A stretch of 64,000 nt of DNA from Poa pratensis (lineage: Eukaryota > Streptophyta > Magnoliopsida > Poales > Poaceae): positions 46,882,111 to 46,946,110 of the forward strand of contig CAMZMU010000080.1 of NCBI GenBank assembly GCA_947311845.1. Direction: 5' to 3'. Each line of letters starts with the position of its first letter. Within the stretch, counting starts at the first letter, position 1. The notes below the pieces were generated by a model that saw nothing but the letters and a program-made list of their open reading frames with translations, made no database searches and was not told the DNA's origin. This document shows, piece after piece, positions 45,599 through 57,359 of this stretch. The position numbers and the translations under genes were made by a program.

Positions 45599-48500
45599 TT
45601 AAACAAAGATAACTTGCGCCTCAGGCGCGACTTGTGGCAGGAGCAGCTTAAGCAGAAGTCTTGGCGGCCTCATCCTCCTCAGCGTCACTTCCTCCGCGCC
45701 TTCCTCCTCGACGTCTTCCTCCTCGCCAGAGGCCGGCTCTTCAGCGACCCTCTTGAAGCGGTTGACATAGTCGTTGATCTCCTCCCGCAGCGAGTTGAAG
45801 AGGCGCGTCTCGATCTGAGCATCCCCATGGGCTCGGTCACGGACTCGAAGTCGAAGCATGGATATAGGCGCTTGAGGTTGACGAAGACGCGCTCGACCGC
45901 CACCAGCAGGAGCTTGCGGCACTCCTCGTCGACAACATCGTCGAGTTCCGCCACAGGGCCCTCAAGGACGGAGAAGAGCTGGTCGAAGTAGGTCAGATAC
46001 GTGGCGACGTCGGCGTTCCCGTGGACGGGGACGGCAGGAGCATCCACCCCCAGCTTCGCAGCAAGAGCGTTCCCGCGCGTCACCAAAGATCGGAACATAC
46101 GCTCCCGCTGCTGCGTCAAGACCCGTGCCGCCACCGCGCTCTGCTCAGCCTCCTCGACCCTCTCCACAACAGGGGCCACCTGCGCATTCAGCTCCTGCAT
46201 GTCTGCCATCAGGGCTGTGAGGTCCTGCTCCGAGCGCTCGAGGGCCTGTTCCGTGCGGAGATTAGCGTCCTTGGCGCGCTTCAGCGAGGATTTCAAGTTG
46301 GCGTTCCACTCCTCCAGCTGGCGAATGCGCTTGCCGAGCTCTCTGCGCTTTTTCTGGAAGCCGTCCTCCTGCTTCTTGAACTTCCCAGCATACTCCCGGG
46401 AGACGGCCTGTGTGACAGCAGTGCGGTACTCTTTTTGCTTGGTGAGGGCCTCCGCCTCCGCCTCCTTTTTCTTCTCGGCAAGCTTTGGTTGGCCTTCTCC
46501 ACAAGCTCCCGGTGCCGCTCCACCTCCTTGTCGTGCTTGCCCATGGCCTCAGCCAAGCTGCTCTCGCGGGACTCCAAGGCCTCACGTCTCTGTTCATGTC
46601 TGTTTCCGCCTGCTCCAGTTTCTCCTCACGCTTGAGCACCTCAGCTTCGCGTGTCGTCATGGCCTGCTCGCGAGCCTCCAGCGACAGACGATGCTGCTCC
46701 AGAGACTTCCTCACCACCTCAGCTTCAGAAATTATCTTCTCCTCGCGGCTGGCCAGCTCCTTGCGCTGGTCGGCGAGGGAGGTCTCGATAGCCGCTCGGT
46801 CGGAGGCTGCAGCCTGGCGCTCCGCCACAGCCGCCTCCCGATCCTCTGCAGCCGCCTTGCGTTCCGCCTGGACCGGCGCCAAGGCCCTTGCGCCTCGCGC
46901 TCCGCGTTCTCGCGGATCTCCTGGGCCTGCCGCGTCGCCTCGTCGCGCTGCGCCTGAAGGCTTGGTCGTCAGGGCCACTCCGCCGCCTGACTTCGAAGAA
47001 GCGGGCCCAGTCAGCAGCAAGGGCGTCGTACCTCCTGCCAAGCTCCGCCTCCTCAAGGGCAAGTTGGGTTCTAGCCCGTCTAGGGTGCCCCTCACCAAAC
47101 GGAGGGCAGCTTGGCGGCACGCGCTGCTCCGGCTCCGGTCGCTCAAGACCAAGGCCCAAGAGCCCTCACGTGGCGCAGCGTCCTCCACCCCAGCGCCAGC
47201 CTCTGGTGCTGAAAGCACAGTGCTTGGACCAGGGTCAACACGGGGCCACAGGAGCGGGCCCCCACCGTCTTGTGCGTCGTTGTTCTCCACGACGACCTCC
47301 TCGTGGGCCTCGGGGGCTGGCGAGGGAGGCCTAGCCACCAGTGGCTCAACCGCAGCCTCGCCTGCTGCGGCCTCAGAAGAAGTGGCCTCCCCCTCAGGCT
47401 CGGAATTTGGAGGGGGCGGCGGAGGAGTTCCCTCCTCCATCTCGACGTCGGCGCCTCCCGGCGCCTGTGTGCTGGTCCCCGCCGTCTCCACGGCGGGTGT
47501 CTCTGGGGGCTCCAGTGGAGCATCAGGGCGCGGCGGCGACGGAGCCTTCACCGCCTCCTCAATCTGACTCTCGGCAGGAGGTGGCGAGGCAGTTGCTTCT
47601 TCAAGGGGCGTCTCCCCCACAGGCCTCATGGCCTCGTCAACAGCCGGGCCCGTGGTGACTGTCACCACGGGCTCCTCAGTCTCTTCTCCAAGGGGCGCTG
47701 TAGGCCCCTCAACAACGGGCGTAGCGTCGCGCCGCACGTCCGCAGCCTTGCGGAGTCGGCGGCGCTTCGCATGAACCAGACCCCTGATAATCAAGACAGT
47801 GAGATCCTCGAGAAAGGCAAGAACTCTCGATAAGCAAGAACGAGTCAAGAAGAAACAGTACTCACCCAGATGGCTTGGCGCGGGTGTCCACCCACACCTT
47901 GTTGGCAGAGCGCCGCAGGCCTGTTGAGGCTCCAGCGCTGGGCTCCTCAGGGGCCGCCTCAGCTTTCCTCTTAAGAGGAGTGCTCTCCAGGCTTCTGGCG
48001 GCCCTGTCGTGGATGGCCTTGGTGCGGGGCTCGCACCGCTTTGCCGCGGCCTCCGGGCCGCTATCGTCTCCGTCTTCTTCTTCTGTGGCCCGTCGTGACG
48101 GGGCCACCACAAAATCCTCGTCCACATCGGACGATATCTCCAGGATCTCCTCCTCAGGGGCCGCCTGCTTTGAAGAGCTCGCCTCCCCTGACGAGGGGTT
48201 GACTCCTCCGGCGGCGGCGTCAGCTTCGGCGTCTGAAGCAGCAGAGGACTCGCCAAACAAGTCTTCCTCCACCACAGGCGCCGCAGCCCCCTTCGCCTCT
48301 TCTCCCTCCAAGCCCTCTGGCGTGAACGTCGGCATCATCTCCAGAACTGCGAGGCGCTTCTTTGGAGTGAGCTGGTGGAGGGGCCTCAGGTGCTCAGTGC
48401 CCGGAACAGGGATCTCCGGGGCGATGAAGAGCGTGCCTAAGATGGAGGCGACGTCGTCTGGCGCGTGGGCGCTGAGGTGCAAGCGCATTGGATCTGCCGG

Positions 48501-49292
48501 GCCGGAGTACATCCACACCGGCTTCGTGTGCGCCTGGAGGGGAGCGATGCGCCGCCTCACGAAGTCCTCAGCGACCATCTGCCCCGTGAGGCCAGCCTCG
48601 CGGACGAGCTTCATGCGCGAGACCAAGTGGGCAATCTTCTGGTGCTGGAACTTCTCGCTGGACCAATTTGAGTTCTTCAGCGGCGGCGCCTCAGGCTCAT
48701 CGAAGAAGGCATTCCGCTCCTTGGCGTCGACGAGACCCACTTCTGGCGGAAGTCCTCCACCTTCTTCGTCACCCTCGTAACGGCCTTGTCGCCATCCCAC
48801 GACATGGGGATGTAGACGGCGCCCATCCCGTCTGCGATGCGGAAGACACGCACCCAGACCGCTCGCCGGGCGCCGTGTTGCGGAGCGCGTAGAAGCTCCG
48901 GAAGAAGGCCACGGAAGGCATCACTCCCAGATACGCCTCGCAGAGATAGGCGAAGATGGCGAGAATCAGGATGGAGTTCGGGTGGAGGTGCAGGAGCTGG
49001 ATCTGATAGAAAGCCAGCACCTCCGCAAGGAAGGGAGAGAACGGCGGCACCAAGCCGGCGAACAGCGTGTGGACGAAAATGGGGTACCACCCCGCCGCCA
49101 GCTTGCCGAAGCGCGCCGCCTTGACGCCGCTGGCGCCATGCTCATTATTCCTCCCGGCGACGAGGACCTTCAGCCTATCCAGCGCCTCCGCTGTGGAGAC
49201 GCGAGTGCCGATGAGAGCCGGCGCAAGCTCCTCCTCCCGCTGCGCTTCAGCGGAGGCCTCCACCATCGCCGCCTTGCCTTCTTGGGGCCCAT
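45599..49292 (-). pseudogene. Tat antisense ORF (Transposase_28/'putative gypsy' family), spliced, frameshifted
   Basis: Minus-strand coding sequence, as known for several Tat elements. The N-terminal part (49290-48850) has a hydrophobic, aromatic domain (YPIFVHTLFAGL..., LHPNSILILAIFAYLCEA) typical of the pfam04195 family, once named a gypsy-type transposon protein. Frameshifts near 48850 and 48735 separate the next block, which ends at a spliced junction. An 82-bp intron (47865-47784, donor GTGAGT, acceptor TTATCAG) joins the frames in phase. Downstream come acidic/Pro-rich segments and a long coiled coil (about 46950-46600, heptads rich in Ala, Glu and Arg), then two or three more frameshifts before the stop at 45599. 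Start is uncertain: ATGs at 49292 and 49266 both follow the TATA box. Function is unknown. Confidence 0.75.
47784..47865 (-). other. Intron of the Tat antisense ORF
   Basis: 82 bases on the minus strand with donor G|GTGAGT and acceptor TTGATTATCAG|G. Removal keeps the reading frame (SG to GLVHAK). Its existence shows the antisense ORF is adapted to a minus-strand transcript. Confidence 0.75.
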
Positions 49293-49426
49293 GGCTCGCG
49301 AAGGAAGGGCGGCGGAAAAGCTCGGAGAAGAACGGAAATCGCCGGAGCAGTGGAGCACCGGAGGTGTATGCAAGAAGGAAAGGGCGTAAATGCGGCGGAA
49401 CTGCTGCCGGCACAGCCGCGGCAGCC

Positions 49427-49432
49427 TTTATA
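49427..49432 (-). promoter_or_regulatory. TATA box for the antisense ORF
   Basis: TATAAA on the minus strand, about 135-160 bases upstream of the candidate ATGs, within internal sequence just left of the right LTR. Spacing fits a TSS near 49400. Confidence 0.55.
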
Positions 49433-49594
49433 TCACCTCAGGGCGGTTTCCGAGGCGTCGTGGGTCCCGCCACGACGCCCACCTCCTCCGGAGAAGCCGA
49501 GACGCACCAACCGCTCGCCACGTGTCTCGGGCCGGCCGGACACTTTGGGCCCATGACGCTTCGCCTGCGCCCCCTGGACCGCGTCGTGCCCGTC

Positions 49595-49611
49595 ATGGGC
49601 CCGGGGGCTAC
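49595..49611 (+). other. Polypurine tract of the Tat element
   Basis: tgggcccgggggctac immediately before TGTCAG of the right LTR. G-rich and adjacent to the LTR, as expected for plus-strand priming. Confidence 0.75.
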
Positions 49612-50651
49612 TGTCAGCCCAGTAAGAACCAGGGTGTACTGGGCCAGGCCTCTATAACCCTCAACACTCGGCGAGTGAATCTCGCTAAGGACCAGGTCTG
49701 CAAGCCTGGGGAGCCCGCGGGGCAGAATCGCCTCGCGGAGGCCTGAGGAGGCAGCTAGGGCCTGTGGAGCCTCTACTCCGCTGCCCCTCTCCAAGGAAGC
49801 TTTCCCTGAAGGGAAGTCAACGCAGAATCCTCCACAGGGCGTTCCCGCCCACGCGAGGGTTCCTTCACTGTAAAGCAAGCTCTGCGGAGCGCACATGGCT
49901 TCCGCAGCGGCCGCAGAGTGACCGCGCCTCTGCGCAGGGTGACGACGGAGCTACAGTCCCACTTTGGTGATAAAGGAGTCAACAAAGCAGGGGCAACGGC
50001 GCAGACCACCAAGCTTTCCTCTTTGGTGATAAGGGAGCAGGCCGGCGCTACGCGCCAAACGCGACGTCACCGTGGGGACTCCCCCGCTCCTCTGCGGCAG
50101 CAGCTGGCCGTCCTGGATGGACGGCGGCCTCTCTGCTGCGGCCTCAGCTTTTGTGCCCATGGACCGCGCTCATGGACGCCCAAGCAGCGGTGCACCGTGC
50201 TCCCGACCGTTGTCGCCATGTGGTAGCCCCTCCGCTGCACAAGGACAGGGAGGAGGCCCGGGGCGCCTATAAAAGGAGCTGGTGCACCACCCTAAGGGGG
50301 ATCGAACACATTTTACTCCTAGTCTAGCTACTTGCGCGCAAGGGAGAAGAAGACAGTAGTTTCCCTCCCCTTGTACACGCCATTGCCACAACTGTGCCCT
50401 CGGCAAGCACGCTGTACTGTAACCTCTACAAGCAGCAATACAGACAGGCAGGACGTAGCGGTTTTACCTCCACAAGAGGGCCGTGAACCTGGGTACGCGC
50501 CGTGTCTCTCTCTGCCGTGATGTCCCTCCTCAGGCACGACGAGCAGCGTCGCCGCGCCGGATGAGGGTTGATTGACGTCGTGTTCAGCCCCTTACACGAA
50601 CTCTCTTCGCGAGTGTGACTGCCCCTGTTTCGTGGGAGTCATTCTCCGACA
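49612..50651 (+). repeat. Tat element LTR, right copy
   Basis: 1040 bases, TGTCAG...CGACA, preceded by the polypurine tract and followed by CATCT (50652-50656), which matches the five bases before the left LTR. TATA box at 50269. Confidence 0.95.
50269..50276 (+). promoter_or_regulatory. TATA box in right Tat LTR
   Basis: TATAAAAG, same context as in the left LTR. Confidence 0.6.
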
Positions 50652-51247
50652 CATCTTTAGGTGGCTAGGTTGGGTTGGTTGGATTGACCAATTGGACAAA
50701 CAATCCTAAGAGTAAGGTGTGCTTGGGAGAGGAGGATTGGGGCTGCCCACGGGGATTTGTTACCAATCAAGTCTTGCCGAGTTGCTACTTGCTATTTACC
50801 CTTTGTGTTGTGTTGTCCCCTCTTTTGTGTTCCTCGTTCTTCTTGGTGTTCTTCGTGTTCCTCGTGTTCTTGCGTGCGTTCGTCCACATCCCCCATCAAT
50901 CCGTGAAGATCGGGCCACCCTAGTAGTCCCGTACTACACCAGTCGTCGTGTCCAATGTCTGGACAAGGAAGTCGTCATCGACCCAAGAGACCATAGCACA
51001 CGTGCCCGAGACCCCGTCGGCCCGAGTTCTACACATTCCCTCGAGTATAAAAACCGTTGCTTTTTGTATTTTCGGTCATATAAACATATCTTAATTAGGA
51101 CATATATGTATCTATGTGCAATTTTGATAGAAAGTGTTTTGTTTATATTTGTTTCTTTAGGAGGTGTTATGTATGTAGTTTTTTAGGAAGTGTTGTAATT
51201 ATATATGTGCAAAATATGCTCATGCATATGCATATGTGTATGTTGGA
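50652..51247 (+). repeat. Duplicated flank segment, copy B (native right flank)
   Basis: 596 bases matching 38326-38924. It starts with the CATCT target copy and is presumed to be the original continuation of the sequence that ends at 37281. Includes a ctcgagtataaaaacc promoter-like motif near 51040. Confidence 0.92.
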
Positions 51248-52212
51248 AGTGGTTTTTTAATTATATGTGCAAATTGTGTTTTGTGCCTTTGTGAACTATC
51301 ACATTGATGTTGTGTCATATATTTGCTAATTAATTAAAACTGTGGTAAGTGCTGGTCTTTTGTTCTGCTCATCAGTGTACTTATTAATTATATATATATA
51401 GTGGTGATGGAGAATGTTAATTAACTGTGATAACTTGGGCTCAGTTAGACTCATTTAATATTTTCCACTATTTAATTACGATAACAAAGACAAGGAAAAA
51501 AGGTCACATGTTTTAGGCCGTTTAATGACTTTCGACGCCGGTTAATTTAAGAGGTAGAGGTGGGCAACGAATTTAGGCCGTTTTCGCATGAAATGGTGCG
51601 CTGAATCTTCAAAATCTCAACTGATCTTGCATTGACCCAAATATACCACCCTCGTTGTTAGTTAAATATAATTCGTGTGTGTCCACTCATTTCAGTCCGT
51701 ATTTAGTCCGTATAAATTTTGTTTGACAAAAGTACACAACACTTGTACGTTGACATGTGGGTCCCGGTCCACCAGTTAGTGAGAGAAGCATAAAGGCAGT
51801 GTTTCCTTCAGTTTGTTGGTAGCACTTGGTACTACAATGGCCTACTAGTGGTACGGAGTACAGTATTTTTGAGTTTTAAGACGGTCGTATCCGCCATCCG
51901 ATTAGATAGAATAGAATGTTATTTACAGAGTTTAAGACTAGGGAAAATCCCTATAAAGACAAAACAAAACTAATAGTCTCCCGGATCGTGCGTGTGGGCG
52001 AAAGCCTGCTGCGCCACCTCTTCCCACACCAAAGCCGCCACCTTCGTAGGCGAGCTCGTCACATTCCTTCTTAAGGCAAAGCTCCTCCTCATTTGTGGAC
52101 TTGTGGTATCCTCCGCGCTCTCGCATCAGCTTCCCCTGCGCTTCTTCCCGCTCAGCATCTTTCCGCGCCATGTCTGCCAAGGCCCACCTCGCAAGAGAAG
52201 AAGCGGTGCCAC
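51248..52212. other. Intergenic, AT-rich
   Basis: No supported gene. The minus-strand frame at 52240-51938 (100 residues, with a Glu/Lys/Arg-rich helix-like stretch) overlaps the start of the exon-like block that follows. I cannot tell which strand, if either, was coding. Confidence 0.4.
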
Positions 52213-53093
52213 CGTCTACTCCGTCGATGAGCCAGGACACCCAAGTAACTTCGACTCTTTCACCTTCCTTGTACCGGCGATGCTCGGCCTTCCTCGTCGA
52301 GTCCCAAGGAGCGGTCGGAGGGAAAGTAGAGCTGCCACTCCCCCCTGCGATGACGTTGAAGAGGGCCAGGGTGCTGGAGAACGAGGTTACCGTTTCCTAG
52401 AGATTGCTGTAGATTTGAGCTGTATCTAGCTACTGTACTAGTAGTAGATCACATGTTTAGTGTAATACTCGTTATTTCTCTCATGAATTTCTTCATGTTT
52501 CGTGGATTAAATCATTTTAGCTAAATTCCTCATATATTCAACAACTTTCGATTCCCTACCATCCTCTTACCGGTAATGGCTGGCCTTAGATTGCTCTATT
52601 ACCTTTCGCAGGAGGTTGTCGCCTCGTCGGAGAAGATGAGGTAAAGGAGATGGCCATGCTTTTTGGAGAAGGTATGGCAAAAGAGATAATCGATGTCGAC
52701 GCAAAAGATGAGGTGGAAGCTTCCCAAGAGCGTAAGCCAGCCAAGATGGTACTTCAGTTCAACTCGCTTTAGTCGCTTAACTTACTTTTACCCCTGTAAT
52801 GCTCGGACTTAGATCTGTTACCTGTCGCAGGACCCAGCCTTTCTGAAGGAGACGATGAACAGATGTAGTCAGAGCTTTTGCGTCTGCGCAAGCGGAACGC
52901 TGATGCCCTGGATTACGCTGCTAGCATTTTCGAGGCCTGCGAGCGTACCGCCGAGTGCACCCGGGAGGCCGTTGTGCTGAGTGGGAAGCTGGTTTCTTGC
53001 CTGGAGAGCGACGCCGCCTCGGCTAAGGAGGCGGCGGCCCATCGGGTTTCACTTGCGGAGGCTGCATCAGTCTCTGGACCTCGTGCCGGGTGA
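52213..53093 (+). pseudogene. Exon-like debris of an unrecognised coding sequence
   Basis: Three blocks with splice-like borders lie on the plus strand. The first ends at GAACGAG|GTTACC near 52384. The second is 52612-52748 (after TTTCGCAG, donor GTACTT) and encodes an acidic segment (VGEDEVKEMAML...). The third is from 52831 (after CTGTCGCAG). The first two join in phase. The third reads as an Ala/Glu-rich helix-forming segment only in another phase and has an in-frame TAG at about 52867. The product is not recognised. It could be a decayed gene or a fragment carried by a transposon. Confidence 0.35.
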
Positions 53094-53198
53094 CCGTGAA
53101 GTATTTCCTCCCCGTAGCAGTTTAACAACTTCTTTTCCCTATTATAGCTGGCGTTTGATGCACCGTTAAGCTTTGTAATAGTTAGTTTATGCAGCTTT

Positions 53199-53410
53199 CA
53201 CTAGTAGAGAACAGGGCATCAGTACCGGTCTTAGTTGGCCTTTAGTACCGGTTGTGAAACCGGTACTAAAAGGTCGAGACTAAAGGGGTACCCCTTTAGT
53301 ACCGGTTTTATAAACAACCGGTGCTAAAGGCCCTCCACGTGGCCGAACCTGCGCGCGCGCAGCTGAGGACCTTTAGTACCGGTTGGTAATAGCAACCGGT
53401 ACTAAAGGTT
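53199..53410. repeat. CACTA left terminus and subterminal repeats
   Basis: The terminal CACTA motif, then several copies of agtaccggtt in both orientations separated by short spacers, with partially paired blocks. These motifs are where TNPA-like proteins bind in this superfamily. Confidence 0.9.
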
Positions 53411-53664
53411 CCTGTTCCCCCCCCCTTATTTTTTCAGGGGGGTTAGGTTTTCGGTTTTTTTTCTTTTCGCTTATTTCTCAGGGTTTAGGGTTTCTGTTTT
53501 TTTCCTTTTCGCTCATTTTTCAGGGTTTCGGAGGAGATCACGTATAAAGTACTCACTACACATATAAAGTACTCTTTACACATATAAAGTACTCTCGTTA
53601 CATATAAAGTACTCATAATTACAATGAGATCACCGCTAGCTAGTACATGCATGGAGGGAGTCTA

Positions 53665-56600
53665 TTAATCAACATAGTGGAATTCACCGAATTCATCTAC
53701 GACATGCGTCACAATGAATCCCGCCAATTCCTCCGCAATAGCTTTTACGCGGTTTTTTAGTAGGAGCTGGTTCCGCTTCCTTGCCATCTTTAAAAGAAGG
53801 AGATCAAATCAGTGATCGAAACTAAACATGATTGATGGTAGCAAAATAAAAGTTGTGTATGATGTTTACGTACCTCTCGATTTCTTATACTATTGACTCT
53901 CTCATTGACCCTCATGTGAATATACTCGCAAACGTAGTATCCACATAGTTCCGTCCCCTGTGGTTGTCGCAGACACCACTATACAAGAATTTAATTTAAT
54001 CAAATAATAATCAAGAGAATGATAATGGTATTAGAAAGATACATAGACCTAGATACGTAGTAGTACTTACGTTGTTAGCCTTGAACTCCAGCTTAGGTTT
54101 CCATTCACCGCGTTCTTCCGCGATGAACCTTTTCCAAACCCTGCCCGGAAAAGAAAATGAATTGAGGAGTTATTACTTATACTTTTGATATCCGGAAATG
54201 AACGAAAGAGGACGATATAGTGCGATTGAAATTACCTCTTGAGCATTAGACGCACGCTTTTGTAATCATCTTGATCTTTCCTTAATGAGTCCCAGACTTC
54301 AACGTGTCCTTCCTCGAGTCTAATGATTAGCAGAATGAAGTGGTACCTGCGCACATTTATATACGCAGGTATTCAGAACTCATCAATTACACTTAATATC
54401 GGGAAAGCAAAATAGAATGTGTACAAGACAGTAACACTCACCCGAAGTTGTAAGGAAAAAGTATTTCCTTTCTGGTACTTTGTCGCTTAAAACACGTTAG
54501 CAAAACGTCCTCTGTTTCCTGGGCAAACAGAGGATCTTGTACGGTGACTTCATGAACTTTATCCGGGTCAATGAACCCAATGTCCCAGATTCCTCCCATT
54601 CGGCATTCACGAATCTTCATTCTGCATAATAGCGTACAAAAGAATGTTGTGAGGATAATTACAAGCAATGAACGAGCTTAACTATAAATAATTAAATTAC
54701 ACGAATAAATTACTTACAGACAATAGCAGCTGATGATAGATTTGTCGAGAGCAAGTTGATTGTACATCTGAAAAAGTTCGGAGAACGCAACCTCCACACC
54801 ATATTGTCGGAAGAAGTGTTGTTCCTTAACTCCCGCCATGAGACACATTTTCCCTTCTTTTGCGGCGGCCATGTACCAGTTATGCAATTTATATAACTGT
54901 GTTGTTAGAGCACTCGGATTTTCGACCAGAGGCAGCCCGAGTTCAAATTTATATTGAATTGTTATCTGCGCTATGGGGCAACCTGTGTCGCCAATGACAA
55001 CTTCTCCATGCTCGATTTCCCGAGCTTCAGAAGGCACAATGAGCGGGGCGATCGATTGTGCTTCTTGTTCTCCGAGCTGGGCAACTCTTTTCCCGCACGC
55101 TTTTTCTTGCTCCATCTGTGAGGAAAGTACCTTTTCAATACCTCGCTCATAGTCTGAAAGGGGCGGTGGTGGAGGGTCATATAGGTTGTCAACGGTGTGA
55201 TCTTTTACCTCAGTTGGTATAGTCTTCAGAAGTTCCTTCATGGGGTCCAGTCTTGCCTCCAGTCTTTCCTTTTTTTCTGTTCAAAAAAGGCTCTCGCCTC
55301 TTCACGTGTGCTCACTTCTAATTCCTCCTGAGTCATCTCGCCAGCTAACTTCTCAGGAGCCTTGACTTCCTTGGGTTTTTTTGCACGTTTCTTGACAGGG
55401 GACGACGTGAAAAGCTTCCGCTTTGTCAAACTACTAGTGGGCGCAGCAGTCGGCTGACGGGACGGCGCGGGCGATGGACTCGCGGTGGGCTCCCAATCGT
55501 CGGGGGAGGAGGGTGGACTTTGCTGTGGTGAATTTCTAACCGGAGGAGTCGGTGGCCTTGGCGCCGAGTCTGGAAACTTGATATATTTCTTCTTCCATAG
55601 AACGATACCAAGTTCGACATCTCCCAATGTCTTCTCGCCTTCAGCTCCGGGAATGTCAAGATGGATTGAGCTGAATCCCGACATAACTTTCGTCACCCCG
55701 ACACGAGCAAATCCAGCCGGAATCTCACCAAAATGGAAGGTTGATCCAAGTTGATGCGGTAAAGCATAGCCATTCGCCACCGGAAAACTAATGTTCTTCA
55801 TTGGCGCATGTAACTCACAATTTGTCTTCTCCGTGATATCATGGGGTAGCGCGCCGCCGACGGTTCATCAACTGGTTCATCAACTGCAGGATCTTGTAGC
55901 TGCGTGGAACCCACGCTGCTTTTCCGCTGAGATGGGCAGACATCGACTGCATGATCTTGTACTCGCGGCTGAGATTCCCTTTGCTGGGTAATTAAGGCCA
56001 GTTGCTCCTTCACATCCTGCATCTGGCGTTCTAATGCAGTAAACCTCTCCGCCTCCCTCTTCTTACCTCTGCAATGTTTTCTATAAGTTGCAGCGTGCTC
56101 CGGAAACCCTTCAAGAAAACCAACCCCGCCTCCTCTGCCTCGACATCGTCCCCAGTGTTCTTTATTCCCGAGGGCGAGTGAAAGCTCGTCGTCCTCTCTA
56201 TCGGGAACATATTTTCCCTGTCGGACTAGTTCTATTGCGTCAACTAGTTTTTTGGTGACTTTTAATTCTTTTCTTCCATTTTCCCTTTGCAACAATCAGC
56301 CCTGTGTTTGGGTCCAACACTGCCCCATGCGCAAACAACCATAACTTGGACCTGTCGGGCCAGTCATCTGTCTGTGGAATGATCCCTTTTTGACGCAGCT
56401 CGTTTTCATAGGCTTCCCACTTAGGCACGGCAGTCTTGTAGCCACCTGAGCCCAAACGATGGAAATATTTCTTCTTCTTAGCATTCAACTTATTTCGTTT
56501 CGATCGGGCCACAGCGACGGCCGATTTCTTATACGCCACAAATTCAGGCCAGTCATCTTTTAGCTTCTCTAGATGTCCAGTGAAATCTGGAGTTTTTTCT

Positions 56601-57347
56601 CATATTTTCTCCACAATGTTTTCTTCCAGTTGTTGAATTGCTCGGCCATCTTGCTAAGAGTCCACTCCTTGACTTTATCCTTCCTCCTCTGTGGGAGATT
56701 TGCCGGTAGGCTGAAATAACCCAATATCGACTCCCAAAGGGTTTCTTTAATTCTGTCCTCGACATATTTTGCGCCAATGTTTTTTTTCTTCGGCTCATTC
56801 CATTCTGCAACGGTGATCGGGACCATGTCCCTTACAAGAAATCCGCATTGAGCTATGTATTTAGTGGAGATTCCATCGGGTTTCTCCGGTTTGCCTTTTA
56901 TGCTAACTTCGTCGATCGACAACTTTGCACCATCCGGCAGCTTTAACCCTTGGGCTGGGCCTCGTTTACGGATTGTCGACGTAGATCCAGAGGGCTGAAA
57001 GAAAAATGTTTCGTTAATAAGTGCGCATATAAATCAATTAATGCATCTAGCTAGTGATCAACAAGACTTAATATATACCTTGCCGGAGTTCTCTACGGAG
57101 TTTTGTAACGACACTTCTTCTTCGTCATCGTCTCTGAAGTTTTGTAACTCAAGTCCCTCACCAGAGTCGTTCAAACATTTCGCGCTGAAATCTTCGCGTC
57201 TTCTTCGTCGGAATCTTCTCCATCGGAATCTTCTCCATCGGAATTGGGTCCAAGGGTCTTATCAAATATAAGTGCTTGAAAGCGTTCTTCTTTCTCCAAG
57301 TCTCGGATGAAGTCCGGGGCGTCGATGATGGGGGCATCGTCCTCCAT
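53665..57347 (-). pseudogene. CACTA-encoded protein with Ulp1/C48 protease domain, multi-exon, frameshifted 5' half
   Basis: ATG at 57347, seven coding exons: 57347-57079, 56994-54718, 54621-54442, 54346-54236, 54140-54071, 53978-53874 and 53787-53665, all with GT-AG borders and consistent phases in the last six. N-terminal acidic segment, then a Transposase_24-like region (56500-56290), a coiled-coil-like stretch, a DUF8039-like segment (about 55840-55600) and a Pro/Ser-rich linker. The C-terminus is a Ulp1 cysteine protease-like domain with all four expected residues: His in YHFILL, Asp in VWDSL, Gln in RQPQGT and Cys in ELCGYYVC. At least five frameshifts lie upstream (near 57190, 56590, 56270, 55840 and 55265), several in A runs, so a full protein cannot be made from this copy. 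Related CACTA genes are thought to carry a captured SUMO-protease domain. Confidence 0.8.
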
Positions 57348-57359
57348 AGCTCAATGTCA

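Larger units (their letters stand above)
37282..50651 (+). mobile_element. Tat-lineage Ty3/gypsy retrotransposon with rearranged 5' side
   Basis: Two near-identical LTRs (TGTCAG...CGACA, about 1.04 kb) bracket gag-pol, a non-coding stretch and an antisense ORF. A second, non-retroviral RNase H (aRNH) between the usual RNase H and integrase, together with the antisense ORF, identifies the Tat lineage. CATCT stands before the left LTR and after both LTRs. A 599-bp flank copy (38326-38924) lies between the left LTR and gag, where the primer site and leader should be. The element therefore cannot prime reverse transcription as it stands. Frameshifts and a stop also break gag-pol. Confidence 0.9.

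Noticed and set aside
46485..47567. 360-residue plus-strand ORF opposite the Tat antisense gene
   Set aside because: Low-complexity Ser/Pro/Ala composition. The minus strand has the domain, intron and coiled coil.
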